Positions 7,590 to 14,184 of a DNA stretch of 29,607 nucleotides are shown one piece after another. The stretch lies in the NCBI GenBank assembly GCA_964434855.1, contig CAYSWR010000014.1:1-29607 (forward strand). The letters run 5' to 3'. The stretch's first letter is position 1. The number at the start of each line of letters is the position of its first letter. The translations under genes and the position numbers were made by a program. This stretch comes from UBA8516 sp964434855 (GTDB lineage: Archaea > Thermoproteota > Nitrososphaeria > Nitrososphaerales > Nitrosopumilaceae). The notes under the pieces are model-generated. The model worked only from the letters and a program-made list of their open reading frames with translations. It searched no databases and was not told the origin of the DNA.

Positions 7590-8048
7590 TTATTCTGAAG
7601 TAGTGTAAACTGGGTCCTTTTCAGTTCGTTGTAATTCTACAAAAGTTTCTGTGTTTTGAATTCCCTCAATCCTTCCTATTTTTTCTATTGCCACAGTGTG
7701 TAATTCTTCTAAGTTTTTTGCACGCACTGTAATTATGATATCAAATCTGCCTGTTACTTCAGATATCATTGATACCTCTTGTGTTTTCAAAAGTGCTTTG
7801 TGAATTTGATCTTTTAGTTTTGGATCACGGTTTATTCCCATTGTTGCTCTTACGCCTATGCCAATGAGTGATTCATCTACCACTATGGTAAATTTTTTAA
7901 TCAGTTTCTTTTTGATTAGCCTTTTTATTCTGCTATACAGAACAGAAGTATTAATTCCAAGTTTTTTTGAGAGATTAGGAACAGAGACATTACCATCATT
8001 TATCAATTCGGTAAGAATTTTCATGTCAAGTTCATCAAATTTGTGCAA
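7590..8048 (-). CDS. Lrp/AsnC-family transcriptional regulator
   Basis: A 152-residue DNA-binding protein. The N-terminal winged helix-turn-helix (about 6-55; VPNLSKKLGINTSVLYSRIKRL as core) is followed by a RAM/AsnC ligand-sensing domain (about 65-145; EVTGRFDIIITVRAKNLEEL). This family forms dimers to octamers and often senses amino acids. The start is TTG at 8048, giving MHKFDELDMKIL. A minus-strand TATA (near 8073-8085) lies about 30 bases upstream and no earlier start is visible in frame, so this looks like a leaderless TTG start. The gene sits between rpl11 and rpl1 on the opposite strand. A palindrome at 8150-8172 in the shared upstream region is a candidate operator. The regulated genes are unknown. 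Confidence 0.9.
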   Translation of the reverse strand: MHKFDELDMKILTELINDGNVSVPNLSKKLGINTSVLYSRIKRLIKKKLIKKFTIVVDESLIGIGVRATMGINRDPKLKDQIHKALLKTQEVSMISEVTGRFDIIITVRAKNLEELHTVAIEKIGRIEGIQNTETFVELQRTEKDPVYTTSE

Positions 8049-8072
8049 GGCTTTGCGATTTAGCTTTCTTAC

Positions 8073-8085
8073 GATTTAATAAATG
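8073..8085 (-). promoter_or_regulatory. TATA box for the Lrp/AsnC gene
   Basis: On the minus strand CATTTATTAAATC is centred about 30 bases upstream of the TTG start, which supports that start codon and a leaderless mRNA. Confidence 0.45.
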
Positions 8086-8149
8086 TAAGTTTCCACTTTA
8101 GAAAATTTTGTTCTTACAAGATAAACTCAATAATATGAAAATTTTAAAC

Positions 8150-8172
8150 AATACCATCATTTTCGTGGTATT
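8150..8172. promoter_or_regulatory. Palindrome between the Lrp-type gene and rpl1
   Basis: AATACCAT and GTGGTATT form eight complementary pairs (one G-T) around a seven-base spacer. The palindrome sits just upstream of the rpl1 TATA (8184-8195), so it would not be in an rpl1 mRNA that starts from that TATA. It is better read as a protein-binding operator than as an RNA hairpin. The divergent Lrp/AsnC protein is the obvious candidate ligand, which is inference. Confidence 0.4.
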
Positions 8173-8183
8173 GACCTGTAAAC

Positions 8184-8195
8184 GATTTTAAATAG
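8184..8195 (+). promoter_or_regulatory. TATA box for rpl1-rpl10
   Basis: GATTTTAAATAG is centred about 28 bases upstream of ATG 8218. The spacing supports that ATG over the GTG at 8209, which would fall only some 19 bases from the box. Confidence 0.6.
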
Positions 8196-8217
8196 GCAAT
8201 CCAGAAAAGTGTGCGTA

Positions 8218-8874
8218 ATGATTAACGAAACTCAGATCGTACAGATGGTTAAAGAGGCCAAAACAGGTCAGAAAGAACGGAAGTTCAAACAATCAGTAGA
8301 GCTAATTATGGTTTTCAAAGATATTGATGTTAAGAAAGGTTTTGCAATAAATGAAACTGTCCAGCTTCCAAAGAAGCTTAGCCAACCAGCATCTGTATGT
8401 GTAGTCGCTTCAGGAGATCTAGGTTTGAAAGCAAAGAGTGCAAATGCAGACAGAGTAGTAGATGGTGCTGAGATAAACCAAGTTGGTGCAAACAAACGTG
8501 CATCGCGTAAGCTAATCAATGGTTATGACTTTTTCTTATCAGATACTCAACTTATGGCTACAGTTGGTAAAACTCTTGGTCAATTTATGGGTCCAAGAGG
8601 TAAGATGCCAACACCTGTTCCTTTTAATGCTCCAATTGATTCTATTTTAGAAAGGTTTCGATCTTCAATCCGAGTAAGACTAAGGAACTCTCTTTCCCTT
8701 GCTTGCAAGATTGGTGATGAATCTATGAGTGATGATGATTTAGCAGCAAATGCTCATGCAGTAATAAACATGGTAGAAAAAAGACTACCAAGCGGAGACA
8801 AGAACATTAAAAAAATTATGATAAAGACAACAATGGGAAAGATTGTAAAACCACCACAGGGAGAAAAGAAGTAA
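8218..8874 (+). CDS. rpl1: Large-subunit ribosomal protein L1
   Basis: A 218-residue protein of the mobile L1 stalk, which moves deacylated tRNA through the E site. Signatures are the N-terminal KFKQSVELIMVFKDIDVKK, the central GKTLGQFMGPRGKMPTPVP and the closing KIMIKTTMGK. The frame is open from GTG 8209, but ATG 8218 gives the usual N-terminus (MINETQIVQMVKEAK) and sits at leaderless distance from the TATA. It is co-transcribed with rpl10, one base downstream. L1 is known to repress its own operon in other prokaryotes. No L1-binding mimic was identified here. Confidence 0.96.
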   Translation: MINETQIVQMVKEAKTGQKERKFKQSVELIMVFKDIDVKKGFAINETVQLPKKLSQPASVCVVASGDLGLKAKSANADRVVDGAEINQVGANKRASRKLINGYDFFLSDTQLMATVGKTLGQFMGPRGKMPTPVPFNAPIDSILERFRSSIRVRLRNSLSLACKIGDESMSDDDLAANAHAVINMVEKRLPSGDKNIKKIMIKTTMGKIVKPPQGEKK

Positions 8875-8875
8875 A

Positions 8876-9742
8876 ATGCACCAAAATAGAACCAAATATC
8901 CACAAAAGAAAGTGCAGATGTATCAACAGATTCAGGAAATTCCAAAAAAGTATAACGTTATTGCGCTTGTTAGAATGGAAAAAGTCAGGTCTTCGCAATT
9001 ATTGCCTTTGAGAAAAAAATTCAAAGGAGAAGTTGAGATCATCAGCATAAAGGACAAAGTCGCACAAAAGGCTTTGGCTGGAGTAAAAATTCCAGCGATA
9101 GAAAAGTTGGCAGAAAAGCTAGTGGGACAGTGTGTTTTGATGTTTACAAACATGAGTCCTTTCAAGCTAAACATACTGCTCGGAAAAAATAAGATAATGA
9201 TGGCTGCTCGTGGTGGTGACATAGCCAGTAAGGAAGTCATCATAAAGGCAGGTAACACTGGTATAACACCAGGACCCATTCTTACTGACTTTAAAGAAGC
9301 TGGAGTTGCAACAAAGATTGATCAGGGAACAGTTTGGATCACAAAAGATTCCACAGTGGCTAAAAAAGGAGACGTCATTTCTGCAAAGCTTGCTACATTA
9401 TTGAGTAAACTTGATGTTAAACCAGTAGAAGCAGGAATCTCCTTAGATTCTGCAATAGCTGAAGGCATCATATACGCAAAGGATGAGATGGTAATAGATG
9501 TCGAGAAGTATCGTAATGCATTTGTTCAAGCACATCAAGAAGCATTAGCTCTTTCCATAGAGATAGGATATGTTACAAAAGAAAACATTATTTTATTACT
9601 TGCAAAAGCAGCTCAAGGAGCAAGATCTGTTGCAGTAGAGACAGGATATCTTACAGACGAAACCAAAGAACAAGTGTTACAGAAAGCTCATGCACACGCA
9701 AAAGCACTTGCTTCAAAGGCAAAAAACTATACTCCTGAATAA
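8876..9742 (+). CDS. rpl10: Large-subunit ribosomal protein L10 / P0 (tail-less)
   Basis: A 288-residue stalk-base protein that binds rRNA next to L11 and carries several L12/P1 dimers. The rRNA-binding domain covers about residues 1-105 and the eukaryote/archaeal-type insert about 106-185 (GNTGITPGPILTDF). The C-terminal half is a series of L12-binding helices rich in Ala. The chain stops at AKNYTPE, whereas most archaeal and eukaryotic P0 proteins continue into an acidic segment ending in LFG. There is no sign of a frameshift: the stop is clean and an intergenic AT-rich stretch follows. It starts one base after the rpl1 stop. Unlike in most archaea, rpl12 does not follow. Confidence 0.95.
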   Translation: MHQNRTKYPQKKVQMYQQIQEIPKKYNVIALVRMEKVRSSQLLPLRKKFKGEVEIISIKDKVAQKALAGVKIPAIEKLAEKLVGQCVLMFTNMSPFKLNILLGKNKIMMAARGGDIASKEVIIKAGNTGITPGPILTDFKEAGVATKIDQGTVWITKDSTVAKKGDVISAKLATLLSKLDVKPVEAGISLDSAIAEGIIYAKDEMVIDVEKYRNAFVQAHQEALALSIEIGYVTKENIILLLAKAAQGARSVAVETGYLTDETKEQVLQKAHAHAKALASKAKNYTPE

Positions 9743-9776
9743 ATCGCAGAATAGTAAAGAAACTTTGTAAATTAAT

Positions 9777-10415
9777 TTAGGATTTTTCTTTTACCTTTGG
9801 AAGATTCCAGTTATAACGCATCGCAACAAGTCTAAGTATTGTAGTGACTACTATACCAATTATTGTAGCTACATAGAATTCAGCATTCATACTCAGAAGA
9901 ATATAGAAGACCAAGACTCCAATGAAACTTGCAGAAGCATACAATTCTTTTACAAATACAATTGGCATTTCATTGACAAATACATCTCTTAGTATACCTC
10001 CCCCCACAGCAGTAAGCATTCCAGCCAATGTTATAGCAAGGAAATTCAATCCAAATGCGTGATATGCAAATGTGGCTCCAATTATTGTAAATACACCGAG
10101 TCCTAACGCATCAAACTTGAGAAACAAATTCCAATGTTTTTGCATTTTTGGATACAGAAAAAATATCATAATTCCTGTTGACGCAGTGATAACAACATAC
10201 CACGGATCAGAAAGAGAATTAGGCGGAAACTTACCTATTATAATATCTCTAAGGGTTCCACCTGCTACTCCTGTCATGGTTGCAAGAATTATTATTCCTA
10301 CAATGTCAGCTTTATGTTCTATAGCTTTGAATGCTCCTGTTACAGCAAATGCCATAGTTCCAAAAAGATCTAAAGCGTAAAGAAGTGTCTCGATAGACAG
10401 TGACAGTTCCGCCAA
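9777..10415 (-). CDS. TRIC-like / UPF0126 membrane protein (YicG family)
   Basis: A 212-residue protein with about seven membrane helices. It has the internal duplication typical of prokaryotic TRIC cation channels. Repeat 1 has LDLFGTMAFAVTGAFKA (15-31) and GVAGGTLRD (49-57). Repeat 2 has FDALGLGVFTIIGATFA (101-117) and AVGGGILRD (136-144). In characterised bacterial and archaeal relatives the kinked helices carrying these glycine motifs line a trimeric K+-permeable channel. The start is TTG at 10415: no ATG lies in frame upstream, the out-of-frame ATG at 10420 gives a different protein, and a TATA lies about 27 bases upstream. The gene is between rpl10 (convergent) and rpl12 (same strand), an unusual position that implies no functional link by itself. 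Confidence 0.88.
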   Translation of the reverse strand: MAELSLSIETLLYALDLFGTMAFAVTGAFKAIEHKADIVGIIILATMTGVAGGTLRDIIIGKFPPNSLSDPWYVVITASTGIMIFFLYPKMQKHWNLFLKFDALGLGVFTIIGATFAYHAFGLNFLAITLAGMLTAVGGGILRDVFVNEMPIVFVKELYASASFIGVLVFYILLSMNAEFYVATIIGIVVTTILRLVAMRYNWNLPKVKEKS

Positions 10416-10433
10416 ATCATCATTTATTGTTAT

Positions 10434-10444
10434 GCATATTAAAT
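10434..10444 (-). promoter_or_regulatory. TATA box for the TRIC-like gene
   Basis: On the minus strand TTTAATATGC is centred about 26-27 bases before the TTG start at 10415. This supports both an own promoter, separate from rpl12, and a leaderless TTG start. Confidence 0.45.
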
Positions 10445-10489
10445 AACGTTTAGAGAATAGAACTAAAGATGGTTGAAAATATGTTTCTT

Positions 10490-10792
10490 CTATCCAAACA
10501 GTGCAGATAGGCCTTCCATTGCCTGCTCTTCTGTTTTTGCAGATGGCGTTTCAACTTCTTTTGTCTTTTCTTCTTTTCCTCCAGCTGCATGGGCTGCAGG
10601 TGCTGCGGCAACAGCTACTGGTGCAGCTTTTATTGCCTCGTCGATATCTACATCGGCAAGGGCAGCAACGAGTGCTTTCACTTGGGCTTCTTTAACCTCT
10701 GCTCCAGAAGCTTTGATTATGTTTGTAATGTTAGCTTCGTTGATCTCCTTTTTCTGCTTGTGTAAAAGCAACGCAGCGTATACGTATTCCAT
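10490..10792 (-). CDS. rpl12: Large-subunit ribosomal protein L12 / P1
   Basis: A 100-residue acidic stalk protein that recruits and activates translational GTPases. The N-terminal helical dimerisation domain (about 1-58; MEYVYAALLLHKQKKEINE) is followed by an alanine/proline-rich hinge (about 58-72). A charged linker leads to the conserved C-terminal EGLSALFG that contacts elongation factors. The ATG at 10792 is about 28 bases from a strong TATA (10815-10827), giving a leaderless mRNA. The gene is transcribed toward rpl10 from the opposite strand and is separated from it by the TRIC-like gene, so L10 and L12 are not co-transcribed. Confidence 0.96.
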   Translation of the reverse strand: MEYVYAALLLHKQKKEINEANITNIIKASGAEVKEAQVKALVAALADVDIDEAIKAAPVAVAAAPAAHAAGGKEEKTKEVETPSAKTEEQAMEGLSALFG

Positions 10793-10814
10793 TGTAAGCG
10801 AATTTTGATATAGG

Positions 10815-10827
10815 CATAATATAAAAC
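10815..10827 (-). promoter_or_regulatory. TATA box for rpl12
   Basis: On the minus strand GTTTTATATTATG is centred about 28 bases upstream of the rpl12 ATG. It is a near-consensus archaeal TATA, fitting a highly expressed leaderless gene. Confidence 0.6.
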
Positions 10828-10888
10828 TATGGAAGATAAAGCGAACAAAACTGAATCAATAGAATAATCTTAAATCGGTTCAACTAGG

Positions 10889-11395
10889 TTAATTGAGAAT
10901 CTTTAAGCTCCTGCATATAGAGTAAAGATATTTTTTCAAATCTTTATCATATAATGTATCCATCCTTTGTTTCAAGGTTCTTTTTGCTTGTTCCTTTTCA
11001 GAGCCATCAGAAAGAGAAAGTACATTATTTATCAACTCAGGTAGTGATTCTCTAACCCAACCATCAATTACTGCATGTATTTTCTTGTGTATCTTTACTA
11101 CGGGATCTGAACTTACATCTAACACTCCAGTAAAATTTTCATGTTCAACTCTATAAATCAGGGCAAGTACATAATTCGTATAATTTGGGTTTTTTAAAAT
11201 CTCTATAGATTTTGGACCAGCCTTTCCTTGTGAAACTTTGTTTTTCAAACCAACCGGATTTATTATCATACCATTTACTCCTATTTTGGAATCTTCAACT
11301 CCTGTCACTATACCAACTATTACCTTAGTGTATTCACCATCTGGCTGTATTGCAAACACATAGTCGCCCTCCTTCCAGCTCTTTTTACCAAACAT
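10889..11395 (-). CDS. Conserved-looking protein of unknown function, 168 residues
   Basis: I do not recognise this protein. It is soluble, with no signal peptide or membrane span. The first half (about 1-85) is predicted beta-rich with regularly spaced Gly (GDYVFAIQPDGEY, VGIVTGVEDSKIGVNGMIINPVG), suggestive of a small barrel. The second half (about 95-168) is charged and helical (VKIHKKIHAVIDGWVRE, KEQAKRTLKQRMDTLY). Codon use resembles its neighbours. ATG 11395 has a minus-strand TATA about 26 bases upstream, so expression is probably leaderless. It is divergent from alaS across 79 bases. A two-domain nucleic-acid-binding protein is possible, but that is only a guess from the composition. 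Confidence 0.75.
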   Translation of the reverse strand: MFGKKSWKEGDYVFAIQPDGEYTKVIVGIVTGVEDSKIGVNGMIINPVGLKNKVSQGKAGPKSIEILKNPNYTNYVLALIYRVEHENFTGVLDVSSDPVVKIHKKIHAVIDGWVRESLPELINNVLSLSDGSEKEQAKRTLKQRMDTLYDKDLKKYLYSICRSLKILN

Positions 11396-11414
11396 AACAA
11401 ATTTTCAAAAATGA

Positions 11415-11426
11415 TCATATTTAATG
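11415..11426 (-). promoter_or_regulatory. TATA box for the 168-residue gene
   Basis: On the minus strand CATTAAATATGA is centred about 26 bases ahead of ATG 11395. An ATGATCAT palindrome (11411-11418) overlaps it. Confidence 0.45.
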
Positions 11427-11440
11427 TGTTGCCTCAGAAT

Positions 11441-11449
11441 ACTTAATAT
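11441..11449 (+). promoter_or_regulatory. TATA box for alaS-leuS
   Basis: ACTTAATAT is centred about 30 bases upstream of ATG 11475. It lies inside the longest open frame, so that frame's upstream codon at 11424 cannot be used from this promoter. Confidence 0.5.
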
Positions 11450-11474
11450 CGGTCAAAGCAAAAACCTCTCAAAG

Positions 11475-14180
11475 ATGAATAGAGATCAAATTCTTGCAAA
11501 GTTTTCTGCAGATCCTGACAGGTATTACAAGGTATCCTTATTTGAGAAAGAAGGATTTCAGCGAAAATCCTGTGTAAAATGTAAGAGATTTTTCTGGACA
11601 ATTGATCATGAACAGAATTTTTGCCCGGAAGATGCTGAAAACAATTATTCATTCATAGGAAATCCACCTACAAAAAAAAGATTCGATTATGTTCAAGCAT
11701 GGAAAGAAGTGGAATCATTTTTTGTACAAAACGGTCACAAATCAGTAAGTAGATATCCGGTTGTATGCAGGTGGCGCGATGACCTATATTTTACAATAGC
11801 ATCTATTGTAGACTTTCAGCGAGTTATGGGTTCAAAAGTTGTTTTTGAATTTCCAGCAAATCCGTTAATCGTACCACAAACTTGTCTTAGATTCAAGGAT
11901 ATTGAAAATGTAGGTGTTACAGGTAGACATTTTTCTAGTTTTTGTATGATTGGACAACACAGTATAGCAAACTCGGAAGGATATTGGAAGGACAGATGTA
12001 TGGAATTAGATTTTAGGCTTTTAACTGAGAGATTTGGAATTGATAAAAAAGAGATTGTATTTGTAGAGGATGTTTGGGCTGGAGGAGGTTCATTTGGATC
12101 TTCACTAGAATATTTTGTACGTGGTCTTGAGCTTGGAAATGCAGTATTTACAGAATTTCAAGGAGATTTGGAAAATTATTCAGTCTTAGAACAAAAGATA
12201 ATAGACATGGGAGCTGGCCTTGAGAGATTTGCTTGGATAACCATGGGAACTCCTACCGCATACGATTGTTGTTTTGGTCCTATAACAGATAATTTAATAC
12301 AAAAAGTTGGCATAGACATAGATCCTAAGATATTATCATCATATTTCACTGCCATATCAAAAGGACTCGGAGAACATATTGATTTAACACAAGTTAGAAA
12401 GAATGCAATAAAACAAGCAAGAATAGATGAGACGAAATTCAATAAAATGATAGTTCCTCTTGAAGGGATATACCTGATTGCTGATCATCTAAGAACTTTG
12501 GTATTTGCAATTTCAGACGGAGCTCTTCCAAGTAATGTAGGTGGTGGTTACAACTTGAGAATGATTTTGAGAAGAGCGGTTGCTATAATGGACAGACTTG
12601 GTTGGAATCTTGATCTAAAAGAATTAGCAGATATGCATATTGATTATTTGAAATCAACTTATCCAGAGCTGCAAGAAACTCGTGAGGAAGTAAAAACAAT
12701 AATTGGAATAGAAAGAGAAAGATATGCAGAATCAAAAACCAGAATGAAAAGTATGGCCAATACCATAAAGACTCAAAATAAAAAATTAACAGTAGATGAT
12801 CTAATCAGACTATACGAATCAGATGGCATTACCCCTGATTTTCTAAAAGAGGCACAGATAATTTCAGAAATTCCATCTACCTTTTATGAGAAACTGTCAG
12901 AGTTGCATCAATCAGAAAGAGCTGAAAAGAAAGAAGTTCTCAACATAGAGGAGATCACAGACACTGAACCGCTTTACTACAAAGAAGATCCTATGGAATT
13001 TGAAGCAAAAATTCTCAAGGTTATTAATAAAAAATTAGTTGTTTTGGATAGAACTTCATTTTATCCAAGAGGAGGTGGTCAAGAACCAGATCATGGCAAG
13101 ATTGAAGATTATGACGTAGTAGATGTAAACAAACATGGGAATGTCATTGTGCATGAGTTGAAAGGAGGAACCCCAGAAGAAGGCGAGATGGTAAAATGTA
13201 AAATTGATTATATCCGTCGTTATGGCGTAACAAGAAATCATACTAGTACCCATGTGTTAAACGCATCAGCGAGAAACACGTTAGGTTCATGGATATGGCA
13301 ACATTCTGCGTTTAAGGAAAGAGACTACGGCAGACTTGACATAACGCATCATTCAAACCTAACAGAAGAAGACATTACAAAGATAGAAAGTTTAGCAAAT
13401 CTTACCATCAGAAAAAATCTACCTGTTTTAATAAATGAATATGAAAGGGGTGAGGCCGAACAAAAATTCGGATTCAGAATATACCAGGGAGGAGTAGTTC
13501 CAGTCAAGTCAGTCAGAATTGTAAACATTGATGGATTTGATGTAGAAGCATGTGGTGGAACTCATGTAAAGAAAACAGGGGAGCTTGGTTTGATAAAGAT
13601 AACAAAAGCTGAAAGGATTCAAGATGGTGTTGTAAGAATGGAGTTTGTTTCAGGAGATACAGCTATTAAGTATACGCAGGATCAAGATAGAAAAATTTCA
13701 CAGATTGTAAAGTCATTAGGTTCAAGTAAAGAGAAGATATTAGAATCGTTTGAACATGCTATGTCAGATGCTGATTCTTCTAAGAAAAAACTGAAACAGC
13801 TTGTTAAACGAGTTTCTACATCTACTGCAAGAAGCGCAATTTCAGATGCAAAGAATCTAGGAAAAATAAAATTATACTCAACTGTAGACGAAGAACTTGA
13901 TGAAGAATTTCATATTGCAGTGGGGGAACAGGTAATAAAACTTGATTCTAAAATGATATACTGTGCTTTAATTTTGAAAAATGGTGGAATAAGAATAGTT
14001 ACATTTGCAGGCTCAGAAGCGGCAAAGATCAAAAAAGCTGGTGATTTGGCAATGGATATTTCAAAGGTTCTTAGCGGTGCTGGAGGCGGTAATGATAGTT
14101 TTGGTCAAGGTGGAGGAAAGGATATTTCAAAGCTAAAAGACGCACTTGTTGCTGCAGAACAATCAATTTTGGCTAAGTGA
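11475..14180 (+). CDS. alaS: Alanyl-tRNA synthetase (archaeal type)
   Basis: A 901-residue class II synthetase that charges tRNA-Ala and hydrolyses mischarged Ser/Gly-tRNA. The N-terminus carries an archaeal cysteine site (CVKC, 33-36, with Cys50). Catalytic motif 2 and 3 regions follow (PVVCRWRDDLYF; DMGAGLERFAW). The editing domain keeps its zinc ligands: His589 and His593 (HTSTH), Cys693 and His697 (CGGTH). A C-Ala region follows, with the glycine-rich GAGGGNDSFGQGGGK near the end. I chose ATG 11475 (MNRDQILAKFS), which matches the family N-terminus and the TATA spacing. The frame is open 17 codons further but would start upstream of the promoter. leuS follows directly, so the two synthetases are co-transcribed. 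Confidence 0.96.
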   Translation: MNRDQILAKFSADPDRYYKVSLFEKEGFQRKSCVKCKRFFWTIDHEQNFCPEDAENNYSFIGNPPTKKRFDYVQAWKEVESFFVQNGHKSVSRYPVVCRWRDDLYFTIASIVDFQRVMGSKVVFEFPANPLIVPQTCLRFKDIENVGVTGRHFSSFCMIGQHSIANSEGYWKDRCMELDFRLLTERFGIDKKEIVFVEDVWAGGGSFGSSLEYFVRGLELGNAVFTEFQGDLENYSVLEQKIIDMGAGLERFAWITMGTPTAYDCCFGPITDNLIQKVGIDIDPKILSSYFTAISKGLGEHIDLTQVRKNAIKQARIDETKFNKMIVPLEGIYLIADHLRTLVFAISDGALPSNVGGGYNLRMILRRAVAIMDRLGWNLDLKELADMHIDYLKSTYPELQETREEVKTIIGIERERYAESKTRMKSMANTIKTQNKKLTVDDLIRLYESDGITPDFLKEAQIISEIPSTFYEKLSELHQSERAEKKEVLNIEEITDTEPLYYKEDPMEFEAKILKVINKKLVVLDRTSFYPRGGGQEPDHGKIEDYDVVDVNKHGNVIVHELKGGTPEEGEMVKCKIDYIRRYGVTRNHTSTHVLNASARNTLGSWIWQHSAFKERDYGRLDITHHSNLTEEDITKIESLANLTIRKNLPVLINEYERGEAEQKFGFRIYQGGVVPVKSVRIVNIDGFDVEACGGTHVKKTGELGLIKITKAERIQDGVVRMEFVSGDTAIKYTQDQDRKISQIVKSLGSSKEKILESFEHAMSDADSSKKKLKQLVKRVSTSTARSAISDAKNLGKIKLYSTVDEELDEEFHIAVGEQVIKLDSKMIYCALILKNGGIRIVTFAGSEAAKIKKAGDLAMDISKVLSGAGGGNDSFGQGGGKDISKLKDALVAAEQSILAK

Positions 14181-14184
14181 TTTT

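Noticed and set aside
8140..8175. Possible box C/D RNA on the minus strand (AATGATGG)
   Set aside because: The C box is imperfect and no D box lies at a suitable distance; the palindrome explains the region better.
8209..8217. Longer rpl1 starting at GTG 8209
   Set aside because: Adds only three atypical residues and lies about 19 bases from the TATA; ATG 8218 fits both the family N-terminus and leaderless spacing.
10473..10808. Plus-strand open frames of 64-111 codons over rpl12
   Set aside because: They lie antisense to a well-supported ribosomal gene and are produced by its alanine-rich hinge; no promoter or family motif.
11424..11474. Seventeen-residue N-terminal extension of AlaRS
   Set aside because: It would span the likely alaS TATA (11441-11449), and the extension has no counterpart in the family N-terminus as I know it.
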